This document shows, in pieces, positions 44,261 to 54,770 of a stretch of DNA of 64,000 nt. A model generated the notes under the pieces. That model saw nothing but the letters and a program-made list of their open reading frames with translations, had not been told where the DNA came from and searched no databases. How positions within the stretch are numbered: the stretch's first letter is position 1; every line of letters begins with the position of its first letter. The DNA lies in contig JAIWNE010000051.1 in assembly GCA_025331445.1 (NCBI GenBank), positions 1 through 64,000 on the forward strand. Direction: 5' to 3'. The translations under genes were made by a program, and so were the position numbers. The stretch comes from Blakeslea trispora (Eukaryota; Mucoromycota; Mucoromycetes; Mucorales; Choanephoraceae).

Positions 44261-44978
44261 ATGAATGATGAAGATTATGAGTTATTACAAAGAAAGATAT
44301 TTCGTACAAAGAAAGACTTGAAACGATGGGAATCTGTATTTACAGAGAAACATAATCGTCCACCTACTGTGAAGGATATTAGTGAAAGACCAAATATCGA
44401 GAAATTCTACAAGAAATACAATCAATTAAAAAGGGAGCTCAAACAGGCCAATGAGATGAGAGCATTAGAGAAACACATAGGTTCACCCCATCGACACCAG
44501 GAATCGATCGAATTCGTTCGCTCACCTCATCGTTCGTCCCCTACCCAACGTGGCATGATATCAAGCCAACACTCTGTCACCAGTTTATCTGAATTTGAAG
44601 ACATGAAGAATAGTTTTGTTGGTACTACCACAGCCACCACAACAGCAACAACGACAACAAACTTGGCCGAAGATGAGGCCTTTTGGTTAGGTGTATCTAC
44701 TCATGAGAAAAGCAGTAGCAATAGTAGTGTTAGTAGTAGTAGTCAAGCTTCGCCTGTATCTCAACAGTCATTGGCTCAGCCTTATGCTAGCAGTAGCACT
44801 GGCACAACCACAAGTACCGGTAGTCAAACTCAAAGTAGCCAACCACGTTTAATTCTAGGTGGCTCACAAACACAAAAGAAAAAAAAGAAAAGCGCTCTGT
44901 TAAGAGAACAAGAGTTGTTAGGCAGACATACGTTTCATCGTCGTCATTTACACCATTTCCAACAGAAAGCAGAAGAAG

Positions 44979-45010
<32 letters not shown>

Positions 45011-45528
45011 ATAAAAACCACGTCTCATATACCAGTTCAACCCGAGAATGGTGATGATGATGATATGGAAGGCATTGAAATTGTAAACCATGTAGTCGAC
45101 CCCTTCCGTCATTATGATCCCTCTGTTTTTCATTGGGAGGACCCATCTTTTAGTATTGGCCCCGGCTTCTTTGGTGCTGCTACCAAGGTGACCATGATGT
45201 TGGACGATCCCTCTCGAAGAGACCGTGTCCTTCGGAAGCTAGAGAAGGGTACTCTAGGAGAAGTGTTGGAAGAAAACCAAGCTATGGAAGATGAAATGGA
45301 GGAGGAAATAAGACAGTTTATTACACAACATCATATCCTTGATCACCCTATACCATCTGAGGCTACTACTGACGATAAAAAACAATTTGTATATAAAAAG
45401 AAGCCTCTTCAAAAACGACAAACAAGACTCTATAAGTGTAAGTTAATTTTTTTTTATATGTTTTTGGTATATCAGACTCACACTCTTCCTCTTTCTTGAA
45501 AATAGTGAAATTTGTCGAGACTCGTTGA
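44261..45528 (+). CDS. SLD2: DNA replication initiation regulator Sld2/Drc1-like
   Basis: Replication-initiation factor that, when phosphorylated by S-phase CDK, binds Dpb11 to help load the replicative helicase activators. Exons are 44261..45437 and 45506..45528, giving 399 residues. The N-terminal 60 residues match the Sld2/RecQL4-type helical domain (YELLQRKIFRTKKDLKRWE, then HNRPPTVKDI, IEKFYKKYNQLKREL). Downstream are CDK-type sites of the form S-P-x-R (GSPHRHQ, RSPHRSS) and other S/T-P sites, Ser/Thr-rich stretches, a Gln run and a conserved-looking segment VFHWEDPSFSIGPGFFGAA. The frame extends upstream to 44105, but that part is a T-rich leader with non-conserved hydrophobic sequence, so 44261 is preferred. 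Identification rests mainly on the N-terminal domain. Confidence 0.72.
44980..45011 (+). repeat. CAA repeat encoding poly-Gln in SLD2
   Basis: An almost pure CAA run inside the SLD2 coding sequence encoding about ten Gln. The near-pure triplet makes length variation between strains likely. Confidence 0.85.
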
Positions 45529-45836
45529 GTTAAACAATAATGTGTATTATTCCCCCCCTCCTCCCCCTTTTTTCTCTCCTTTGCTTTCTTATGTTTGACA
45601 CACTAAGATTAAAGAAAGAACTCTTTATGCACTTTGAAATGTAATTTTGTGCAACGCACAATGAGTTGATGCCTATGTTGTTACACTAAGGTGCATCATC
45701 CAACCAATCATCAGCAAGTACGCGTTTAAGCAGAGTTGACCCTTTTTGTTTCTTTGTATATTTTTTTTTTTATTTTTCTTTTTTTTTTATACAACTTTTT
45801 TTTTGCCGAGTCTATTGTTTTTCTTTGTCTATAGAA
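45529..45836. other. SLD2 3' end and T-rich HRD3 promoter/leader
   Basis: 308 bp between two plus-strand genes. Contains C-rich (45552 to 45567) and long T-rich runs (45760 to 45805). No gene. Confidence 0.5.
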
Positions 45837-48508
45837 ATGACAAGGCAAAAGCAGTCAAAGTGTTGGAAAAGAAAGGTCATCTGTTTTGCTCGTAAGTAAT
45901 GACAGAGCAAGAGAGATTGCATTGTTTGACTTGTTGCATTGTTAAATAGCACTTGCCTTGAGCTGTTTTGCTCAGCTTGCTTTAGCTGCTGAAGACCAGC
46001 AGCAGGTAAGGATATACCCAATAGTCTATAGAAAACAAACGAATTTAAACAGCTTTCTATAGGTAGTTACCACTTCAATCGAAAAGGGATATCCTGATTA
46101 CATAACAGAAGGTATACAGAGCACTACAGACTGAAACATCCATGGCTAACAGTAATGTTAGGTCAGCGACTGTACCAAGAAGCAGTCAAACAGTTACAAT
46201 GGATTGATCAAAAATACACCAATGCTTCCAAGACAGCAAAGCATCCTAAACTCAGTGTGACAGACCGACTCATCCAAAAGTTATTGAATACATGGCAATC
46301 GAAAACAACCACAACATCACTCATGGCTTCTTCAGAAAAGCTAAAAGAGTTAAACCACTTGAGAGATACAGAGTTTTCCAGTATCACTGAGATGTTGAAG
46401 AAATCAGCCCATGACTATGGCAATGATGATGCATTGTCACTTTTGGCTGAACTCAATTTTGTAAGTATAGAAAGACAGCTTGATAGGATTTTCTTTTATT
46501 TATTTTATTTCACAAGTTTTCGAAATACAGTTATCCTCGAAACTATCATGATGCATTTGGATACTATCACGAATTAGCATCCAAAGGCAACGCCACTGCT
46601 CAGCAAATGATTGGATTTATGTATTCAACAGGTATTGGTAAAGTGGTGCCTAGGGATCAAGCAATGGCACTCTTGTATCATACATTTGCTGCTCATGGCG
46701 GAGATACAGCTGCAGAGATGACATTGGGCTATCGGTACCTGATGGGTATCGGTACAGATGAGAAATGCGAAGATGCACTTTATCATTATAAACGTGTGGC
46801 TACCAAAGTGATTGATTATTATCTTTCCGGACCTCCGGGTGGTCATACACCTCCTCTTTCAAAAGTGCGCCTGTCAGAGAAGGAGGGTGGTATCTATGGT
46901 TATGGGGCCAGTCTAACAACAGACAAACGTACACGCCATGGTACTGGAGGCCATGAAAAGACAGTGAGCATGGAAGAAATCTTACAGTATTGGCGTTACT
47001 TGGCTGCCAAGCAAGATGTGGATGCTCAGTTGATGCTGGGTCAAGTCTATTATTTAGGCACCAGAAGTATACCTCGCAATTTTGAAGAAGCCCTTGTCTT
47101 TTTCGGGCAGATTGTCGATAAAATTCCAGCCAATGGCAAGATACCCTCAAAGAACGGTAAAGCAATCGGACAAGCTGCTGGTTATCTTGGCTTGATGCAT
47201 TGGCGCGGAGAAGGTGTGGCTGTCAATCCAAAGGTGGCGCACGGTTGGTTTGAGATCGGTAAGCGGTTAGGCGATTCAACCTCTCAAAATGCACTGGGCA
47301 TGATGTACCTTGATGGTATTGTCGTACCCAAGAATCGAGAAAAAGCCATTGAACTGTTCAAGAAGGCAGCTGATCAAGAAAATCCTCATGCTCAAGTCAA
47401 TTTGGCCATTGAATATGCTCAAAAGGAATCCAGTATGCCTTTGGCTGTCCGTCTGTTTACAAAGGCAGCAGACTCAAAACATTTACTGGCCTATTGGTAT
47501 TTGGCTCATATGAATGAACAAAGCATCATACCTCGACCCTCTTGTCGTGTGGCTGTCTCTTACTTTAAGGCCATTGCAGAAAGAGGTGACTGGCTAAACC
47601 CTACCGTGGAGATTGCCTATCAGGCTTACAAAGACGACGATCGAGAGAATGCTTTACTCAACTACCTGTTGGCTGCTGAAAGAGGATACGAAGTGGCTCA
47701 ATCCAATGTGGCTTACATGTTGGATAAAGACAAACGTATGTTGACTTCTATTCCCTGGATCAGCCATGATTCAATCCAAGAAGAAGAACCCAAAGCGCCA
47801 TCAGCACTTGGTGGATTAGATCCTCAAGAATCAGCCTTTATCTATTGGACTAGATCTGCTAATCAAAACAACGTAGATGCTCGTGTAAAGATGGGCGATT
47901 ATTACTACAAGGGAATAGGAACAGCGGTGGATTATGAGAAGGCAGTCTCTTGCTATCGCTTGGCGGCTGAAACACAAGGGTCTCCACTTGCCTTTTGGAA
48001 TTTGGGATGGATGTATGAGAACGGTGTTGGCGTCACAAAGGATTTCCATCTCGCTAAGCGTGCTTACGATCATGCTCTGAGTATTGAGCAAGATGCCTAT
48101 TTACCTGTAAAACTGTCTCTTTTGAAAATGTATGCCAAGTACTATTGGGAATGGATGATGGGTCGCGAAGTTGCAGCTCTTGACTCTCAAGAAAATAATG
48201 ATGGCATCAGCAAGCCCAGACATAACGTTAGAAACAAAGAGGTCGAAGCCGGTGATCGTCCATATGATATTGGAGAAGAAATGGAGCGTCAATACAAGGT
48301 GAAGAAGCAAAAGGAGAGAGAGGAGCAAGAGAGATTAGGCGAAGAGGATTCATTTGGCAGCGACCCTTATGGTCTTGATGACTTTTCGGAAGAGGATGAA
48401 CTGTTTGAAAGCCTGTTGATTTTATCTATATGCTTATTAGTAGGCTATCTTGTGTATGTTAGACAGTTTCGCTTTAATGGAGGTGGTAATAATAACCAAG
48501 AACAATGA
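45837..48508 (+). CDS. HRD3: Hrd3/SEL1L-type ER-associated degradation factor (Sel1 repeats)
   Basis: Lumenal adaptor of the Hrd1 ubiquitin ligase that receives misfolded glycoproteins for retrotranslocation. Exons are 45837..45891, 45950..46005, 46063..46111, 46162..46460 and 46517..48508, giving 816 residues. A basic N-terminus and hydrophobic signal peptide (CFAPLALSCFAQLALAA) come first. Sel1-like repeats run through most of the protein (AQQMIGFMYSTGIG, AEMTLGYRYLMGIGT, AQLMLGQVYYLGTR, GYLGLMHWRGEGVAVNPK, SQNALGMMYLDGIVVPKN, ARVKMGDYYYKGIGTAVDYE, AFWNLGWMYENGVGVTKDF). A charged stretch precedes one C-terminal membrane helix (LLILSICLLVGYLVYV). The last intron acceptor is the CACAAG at 46516, which yields the conserved YSYPRNYHDAF in frame. 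The preceding interval is T-rich leader. Confidence 0.93.
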
Positions 48509-48854
48509 AACCCAAATCAGCTACTTCCATCCTGTAATGTACAATAATTCCTTCTATATCTATTTACGCATTAAACTATGCATCCAAACATATAAACTCT
48601 ATAGACCTAAAATAAGTGTTTGTCTTTTGAATCAATATGCTACTTGAGCATGTCTTATAGATAGTTTATTTTGTTGTTTTCTTTTCGACAACAAATAGGA
48701 TTTCAAGGCACGACTTTATCAACTTCATCATTTTATGACGATAAGCAGAGCAAATCTGTTTCACTCCAAGGAGGCTATTCTTTTTTTTTTCGCCTCCCGA
48801 AGCATAATTGATTTTCTGTATGGATACTTTTTTTTTTCTTTTACCTTTTTCAAG
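48509..48854. other. HRD3 3' end and promoter of the BAG6-like gene
   Basis: 346 bp between two plus-strand genes, AT-rich, no gene seen. Confidence 0.5.
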
Positions 48855-50549
48855 ATGAACACAAACGACAGCACTAGAGCCATCGAGCTCTCCATTAAGT
48901 TGATTGAGCAACCGACTAAATCAGTTCTTTTACCTCAAAATGCCACTGTTTTGGAACTGAAAAACAAGATACAGAGTTTATATGATATTGATAGTCTTCG
49001 ACAGCGTCTTATTTTTCAAGGCAAAGTATTGAAAGACGACAAGAATTTGTTAGACTACGGTACAGTTTTTTTTTTCTTCAAGAGACATTTAATTCTTAAG
49101 CAAATGAATGTAAACTTACGTGATCTATTTTGTCCAAAAAAAAAACTACCATCATTACAATACTTGAACTATTTTACTTGCTGCTTAGAAAACTTGGGTG
49201 ATGGGAAGGTGATTCATTTAGTTACCCGGCCTATTTCAAGCAGTAGCAGTACAGTCGCAATGAGCGGATTTTGAATTGTATATTTATGCAACTTGTATAG
49301 GTGGCTCAAGAAGATCAGTCTTTCATCGTACAACACCAACAAGAAGACCGCAAATACTCAGAGAAGAGGACGGATTAACGGCCGAATATACTGTGCTTAC
49401 TCTGAATGCTACTACTACTAGATTGCCTAGATTGAGAGATGTAACAGTGAAAGAAATAAGAAGAAAGACAGAGGGAGAAAGTGCTTAACGAAACTATACC
49501 TATTAGATGCGATCAGATTTGCTTGATAGACTAGTGCCTTCTGTTTCTTTGAGAAATAATCCATTGTCACCACCTAGTCGGTCCTTGTTTTCTTCACGAC
49601 CTGTATAGTATTAAACGTAATGCTTGTTTGTCCTTTCATATATGGCTAACCATTGTTATTTTCTTTAGAGTATCCTTCAGACATTAACCTCTCATCCGCC
49701 TTCTATGCCACCATTCGAATTCTTGAGAACATGGTTAACATCAGAAAGACGCAATGATCAACATGAAGATGTTTTATCGTTTCCCATACCAGTATGGTAT
49801 TTGATTGTGTTCTATAAAAATGTGATTATCTTATGGTTTGCCTTTTAGTCATCTTTGGATATGCGACTATCTCGGACATTGGCTTACATTATAGAGATCA
49901 AGAGCCTACTAAATTCATCCATGAATACACGTAAGCCATTTCGCTTCTTGTCTACAAGAAAAAAAAAAGTGTATAATCTTCTTAGCCATCTTTTTTTTTC
50001 CTTTAGCTAATGAACATCCAATGCTACATCTTCCAAGACCTACACCATTTCCTGCCATTCAAGAAGCAAGAAGATTATTGTCTCGACAACCTAATATATC
50101 TGCCAAGACTGAGTTTATTGTTAGTGAGATGACAGATATTTATGATACATTAGTACCCTTTCTTCAATCTATAGCTGCGCACTTGGGTTCATCGTATTCT
50201 TTGGTAAGTATAAAGAAAATTAAAAAAAAAAAGCTTTTCTTTTTTTTTAATTTTTCTTTTTTACTTCTGTGGAAAGGCAGATAGTCAGCAACATCAGTTG
50301 TTTTGTATCCAACGAGTTTCAAGAATCGTTCAGCTTTTGAGTCTAGCAAACCATTTCTTAGGACACATCTTATCAAACCACCAGCTAGAAGGCAACTCTA
50401 GTTCTAGAGAAGTCTCGGCAACAGACAGCCATCAAACCGTGAGCCATTCTTCTGAATCACGGCGAAAGAGAAAGAGGAATAGTAATTCAGAACAAAGTGA
50501 TAACAACAACGATAGTTGTAGTAGCCGAGATAAGCGACATCGCCTCTAA
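48855..50549 (+). CDS. Ubiquitin-like domain protein resembling BAG6
   Basis: Likely chaperone-type quality-control protein. The proposed exons are 48855..49059, 49189..49248, 49301..49440, 49507..49602, 49669..49791, 49849..49930, 50007..50203 and 50277..50549, giving 391 residues. Residues 1 to about 80 form a ubiquitin-like fold (IELSIKLIEQPTKSVLL, RQRLIFQGKVLKDDKNLLDY) closed by LGDGKVIHLVTRP, which is close to the BAG6 sequence at this point. A low-complexity middle follows, then a helical region (MPPFEFLRTWLTSERR, LPRPTPFPAIQEARRLLS, AKTEFIVSEMTDIYDTLVPF, RIVQLLSLANHFLGHIL) and a basic tail (SRRKRKRN, DKRHRL) that could be a nuclear localisation signal. Exons 2 to 4 are the weakest part: the donor at 49249 and the frame of 49301..49440 are chosen only because they keep phase. 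Much shorter than animal BAG6. Confidence 0.65.
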
Positions 50550-51188
50550 AAAAAAGAAGACATTTAATTAGCAGCTGCATCAAAGTATGGATAACTGAGA
50601 TATGAAAAAAAAATTAATACAATAGAGGAAACATGTGCATTGTGAATAAAGCTTGTATATTATGCGAAACTCATATAGCTTACTGAAGATATCTTTATAT
50701 AATGTAATCAAAGTAGAATACTTGATAAGTATAACTGGGCAACAACATAAGTTCTAAACTGTATCAAACAAATGATTTATGTAATCGCTATGATAGCAGC
50801 AAATAGACTGATTGACAAAATAAATTTAGTAGCAAACAAACAAGCCAAAAGAAACACTTTTATGCCGACAAAAATTTCTTTCTGTTCTGACAGCTAAACT
50901 CCTCTTCAATTCCCAGTCATACGTTTCTAAAATACGAGTGAATATGTGAGGTTTCCAGAATACCTTTAATTGCTTAAGCAGAACCCATGATTGAGTATTA
51001 TAAGAGAGGTAGAACAAAACCATCAATTGTGGATTACCATTATCTAACAGCCTATCTAACAATCTGAATACGAGGTATCTAATCTTCTCTTTTTATTGAA
51101 ATTAGCGCCATTTAAATAGCTGCTTTTCGTGTGAAATGCAGCTGTTTCCTATTTCTCTTTCTTTCTTGGATTTTTTTTTTCTAAAACG
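50550..51188. other. Intergenic region before the agmatinase-like gene
   Basis: 639 bp, AT-rich, between two plus-strand genes. A 78-codon minus-strand frame at 50826 to 51062 has some protein-like composition (FWKPHIFTRILETYDWEL) but no recognised family or partner exon. It is treated as possible repeat debris. Confidence 0.45.
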
Positions 51189-52431
51189 ATGGTTGTATTC
51201 AAGAGTCTATGTCTTGCTACTCTAATAGCTATCGGAGTCAATGCTCATCTAAATGATCGCCTAACTGAAGAAGACATTGGTCAAATACCTATTTCAGGGC
51301 CTTATGAAAAGCCAATGTTGTTTGATCGCCCTGTGCTTGAGCGAGATGGATATGTTCCTTCATTTTCGGGCATCTCTACTTATGCTCATCTTCCATATCT
51401 TAAATGTTGGGATGAACAAGTGGACGAAGATTATGATATAGCTATTGTCGGTGCACCTTATGACATTGGTGTCACTTTCAGAACAGGTGCACGATTCGGC
51501 CCATCTGGCATCCGCGAAGGGTCTAAAAGAATAAAGGTAAAATAGCAATACATCTCGGGGCATAACAAATGATATTGAATGTAATACATTCTGCTCTGTT
51601 GGGGGGGATGATACGATAGGGATATAACGTTGAGATTGATATCAACCCTTTTAAATCATGGGCAAAAGCTGTTGATTGTGGTGATATTCCATTTGAGCCA
51701 TTTGACATGCAATGTCTCAGATTGAGTCCTATACAAGCTATATTCTCTCTCGTCCTACTCGTCCTTCGCTATCCAAGATCAATCAAGGTATTCCTCGCTT
51801 GATCACTTTGGGAGGTGATCACACTATTTTACTGCCTGTCCTGAGAGCTATGCATAAGAAACATAAAAGGCCCATCACTGTGATTCATTTTGATTCGCAT
51901 CTTGACACATGGGCACCAGAGATCTACAACGTCAAAGCTAGGGGATCAAAATACAATCATGGAAACCCTCTTTATCATGCAGCCAAAGAGGGGTTGACCA
52001 CAAATGGTACTTCTTTACATGTTGGTATTCGATCGACACTTTATGATCAGCAGGATTTTGCTCGGGATGAAGCTTTAGGCTTTCGGATGATCAAATCCAA
52101 TGATGTTTTCTCTCTTGGTGTTGAAGGCATTTCAAACAAAATTCAACAGATCTTGGGCTCAAAACAAGATGCACTTGTGTATCTTTCAATTGACATTGAT
52201 GTGATTGATCCTTCTATGGCACCTGCTACTGGTACACCTGAATCCGGTGGTTTCTTAACTAGAGAGATAAAGTACATTCTAAGAAGCTTGGAGGGATATA
52301 ACATTATAGGCATGGATATGGTTGAAGTAGCGCCTGCTTATGATACTCAAGCACAATTGACTACTTTTTTGGCTGCAGATCTTATCTACGAAGTGCTGTC
52401 AATGATAGTAAAATATGGTGAAACCCATTAA
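51189..52431 (+). CDS. Secreted agmatinase-like ureohydrolase with a one-base frameshift
   Basis: Arginase/agmatinase-family metallohydrolase that would cleave a guanidino substrate to urea. Exon 1 (51189..51536) starts with a signal peptide ([17 protein letters not shown]) and holds [20 protein letters not shown]. An 83 nt intron leads to exon 2 at 51620 with [13 protein letters not shown]. After that point the frame breaks: conserved coding resumes one base out of phase at about 51712 ([13 protein letters not shown]) and runs to the stop at 52431. The manganese-site motifs are all present in the second part: [16 protein letters not shown] and [20 protein letters not shown] single missing base around 51703 to 51715 explains the break. 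Either the gene is a recent pseudogene or the assembly has an error. The rest shows no other damage. Confidence 0.8.
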
Positions 52432-52576
52432 AATAAAAAATGAACTTTTTTTTTTTTTTAAAAAAAAAAAGAGACTGTCAAATTTAAACAAAAAAGTTTT
52501 CATTTATGATCTACTAAATCCTGTTCCTGAACAAAGCACTCCTACTTCTTCTTCTTTTTCCTTAAACATTCAAAAG

Positions 52577-53296
52577 ATGCAAGACTTGTCAGATACTAAA
52601 GCGCTTGCTACATTCACCATCCAATTGCACCCATCGCTTGTTTTGCAGTTGGATCAATTAAACAATACACAAAATCATGGTACAACCGTATGGGACTCAG
52701 CTAAACTTCTTGCCTTCCATCTATTTGATTCACTCAAGAGGCCGCTGTTCAAGGATGGTCAAGTACAAAACAATAAAACATGTCTTGAGCTTGGCAGTGG
52801 TTGTGGATTAGGTGGCCTTGTGATGGCTTCTTTGGGATTTGACACTGTCTTGACGGATCTACCTGAGATTGTACAAGATGTACTTTCGTCCAATTGCCAT
52901 AAGGCCAATGACGCTATCCTTGACTGGTGGCATTATATGGATAATTCGAGTATCATTGAAGCGCCCAAGATCACTGTCAAGTCGCTCAATTGGCTCGATC
53001 TTGATACACCCTCATCTTCCGTCTTTGACTACATCATCGCATCCGACTGTATCTATGAAATTGAGCTTGTAGAACCTTTGCTCAAATGCATACAATATCA
53101 TGCTTCAAGGCAGACTATCATTTTTATAGCTATGGAGCGTAGGGACGATGTTGTGGTGGATGGATTCATTCAAAAAGCAAAGTGCAATGGATTCGAAGCA
53201 AAAATGATATCCAAAAAGCTGTTCAAGAATCAGGCTGTGAATAATGAAGATGTTGAGATTTGGAAATTGAAACTTAAAAAGTCCATTTCGAATTAG
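52577..53296 (+). CDS. METTL21-family (methyltransferase group 16) protein lysine methyltransferase-like
   Basis: S-adenosylmethionine-dependent methyltransferase, a single exon of 239 residues. Family landmarks are TTVWDSAKLLAFHL just before the Rossmann fold, motif I LELGSGCGLGGLVMASLG, the acidic ribose-binding motif TDLPEIV, and YIIASDCIYEIELVEPLL, with the D-x-x-Y motif typical of METTL21, VCPKMT and Efm-type lysine methyltransferases. The substrate cannot be told from sequence. The frame is open upstream to 52415, but that part is T- and A-rich leader with poly-Phe and poly-Lys reading. The ATG at 52577 (MQDLSD) starts the conserved protein. It follows the agmatinase-like gene by 145 bp on the same strand. 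Confidence 0.85.
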   Translation: MQDLSDTKALATFTIQLHPSLVLQLDQLNNTQNHGTTVWDSAKLLAFHLFDSLKRPLFKDGQVQNNKTCLELGSGCGLGGLVMASLGFDTVLTDLPEIVQDVLSSNCHKANDAILDWWHYMDNSSIIEAPKITVKSLNWLDLDTPSSSVFDYIIASDCIYEIELVEPLLKCIQYHASRQTIIFIAMERRDDVVVDGFIQKAKCNGFEAKMISKKLFKNQAVNNEDVEIWKLKLKKSISN

Positions 53297-54033
53297 AGAG
53301 AAAAAAAAAAGCTGCTTTAATCAAAACAAAGGTTCATCAAGTCGATAAAAAAAAAAGAAAGAACCGACTTCTTTTGTTTTTTTCCGGCCACTTTCCCGGC
53401 TCTCAAACGATAGCTCTTCCTTCAGTTTTTGAAAAAACAAAACAAAAAGGAGATTGCCCGAAAGAAAACAAGATGATAAGAAATAAAGCATTGTATACCC
53501 AAAGTCTCTTTCTTTTTGTTTTCTTTGTTGTCTAATACTAGTTGACAAAGTATTGAACATGGCATTTCTTTAGCCTCAAATTCTCTTCACCCCTTTCTTT
53601 TCTGAAATATGCCTTCAAAAACACAACTATTCTATATATTCGTTATATCGAAACATATGTATCTTTGTATACATGCTGAGCCTATCTTTTGTTTTGCAAA
53701 AACTGATCTGCCTGTAAAATAATTGTATGTTGTTTTCGTTGGACTTTTATCCTTGGATTGTCTTAATTTCCAGATCAGTTTTTTTTTTTTAGAAAAAAAA
53801 AGGGGGAAAGTGTGACAGCGGGTCATAGGCCGGGGATTTTTTTTTTAACCCAGAGCGGGCGAGTGGAAAGAGAGCTAGTTTGGAGGAAAGTGGGTAAACA
53901 GGCAAGTGCTGTGTATTGTAGTGAATCCCTCTTTTCAACTACTTGTTTGACCTAGGTAAGAATGAGCCACCCTCACCCATCCATCTATCTATCCATCCAT
54001 CCATTCTAAACCGATCTATTGATTAGAAGCGAA
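53297..54033. promoter_or_regulatory. RPL29 promoter region
   Basis: 737 bp between two plus-strand genes. It contains A-runs at 53301 and 53347, a GC-richer patch at 53818 to 53880 (gggtcataggccggggat and gagcgggcgagtgg) and a CATC-rich stretch (53976 to 54004) just before the RPL29 start. These are plausible ribosomal-protein promoter elements, but no named site is assigned. Confidence 0.45.
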
Positions 54034-54317
54034 ATGGCCAAGTCTAAGAACCACACCAACCACAACCAAAGTATGTTAAGAAAAAAGAGTTAGCATGCCA
54101 ATGACTTATTCATTCCTTTTATAGACAAGAAGGCTCACCGTAACGGTATCAAGAAGCCTCGTACCCACAAGTACACTTCTCAAAAGGGTGTAAGTAGATG
54201 AAAGCATTATATAAAGTGAAGGAAATGGTTTAACATGTCGTTTAGTTGGATGCCAAGTTCCTTCGTAACCAACGTTTCGCCAAGAAGGGTACTGAAGCCG
54301 CTCTCGCCAAGAAATAA
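54034..54317 (+). CDS. RPL29: 60S ribosomal protein eL29
   Basis: Small basic large-subunit ribosomal protein. Exons are 54034..54070, 54125..54189 and 54246..54317, giving 57 residues, the size of fungal eL29. The sequence reads MAKSKNHTNHNQNKKAHRNG, then IKKPRTHKYTSQKGLDAKFL and RNQRFAKKG, which is the complete conserved eL29 pattern. The reading continues through two introns of 54 and 56 nt with strong donors. Confidence 0.95.
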
Positions 54318-54770
54318 GCGTGCAGCTACAGCCATCACAAGCAGGAGAATGAAAACAGTATATGTTTGAAATAAAGATGATCTTGCTTTTTTTTTTCCCT
54401 CTTGCTCTTTCAAAACTCGACATTGACTATACAAGTTTTTCTTCTTTTTTTTTTTCTGAAGCTTTTATTATTGTATTTTTTGGCTCGCGTATAGGACACA
54501 AGTAGGCAAATTAAACCAATGAGAGTAAGCTGGACGTGTAAGCGTGCTATGTGTGTAGTGGCTTGCAGAAAATCAATGTAAATGACATATATATAATATA
54601 TGTATATATTTGTAAAGTTTTAATTTGTAAAATGTATGGATGTAAATGTATATGTATGTATGTGTGTGTGTGTGTGTGTGTATGTGGGTTAGATAAGGGA
54701 AGAAATAGTATCTTGCCCAGCAAGAAAACAAGAAAAATACATAGAAATTAGATGAGGTGTGAAGGCTTGT
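54318..54770. other. Convergent 3' region between RPL29 and VTS1
   Basis: 453 bp between gene ends that face each other. It contains TA- and TG-rich runs, and no gene. Confidence 0.5.
54661..54680 (+). repeat. TG dinucleotide repeat
   Basis: Ten perfect TG units flanked by TATG-type repeats, in the convergent 3' region. Confidence 0.9.

Noticed and set aside
50826..51062. 78-codon minus-strand frame before the agmatinase gene
   Set aside because: Some protein-like composition but no recognised family and no splice partners; possibly repeat debris.
52415..52576. Upstream extension of the methyltransferase frame
   Set aside because: It overlaps the end of the agmatinase gene and is poly-Phe/poly-Lys from T and A runs; the conserved protein starts at 52577.
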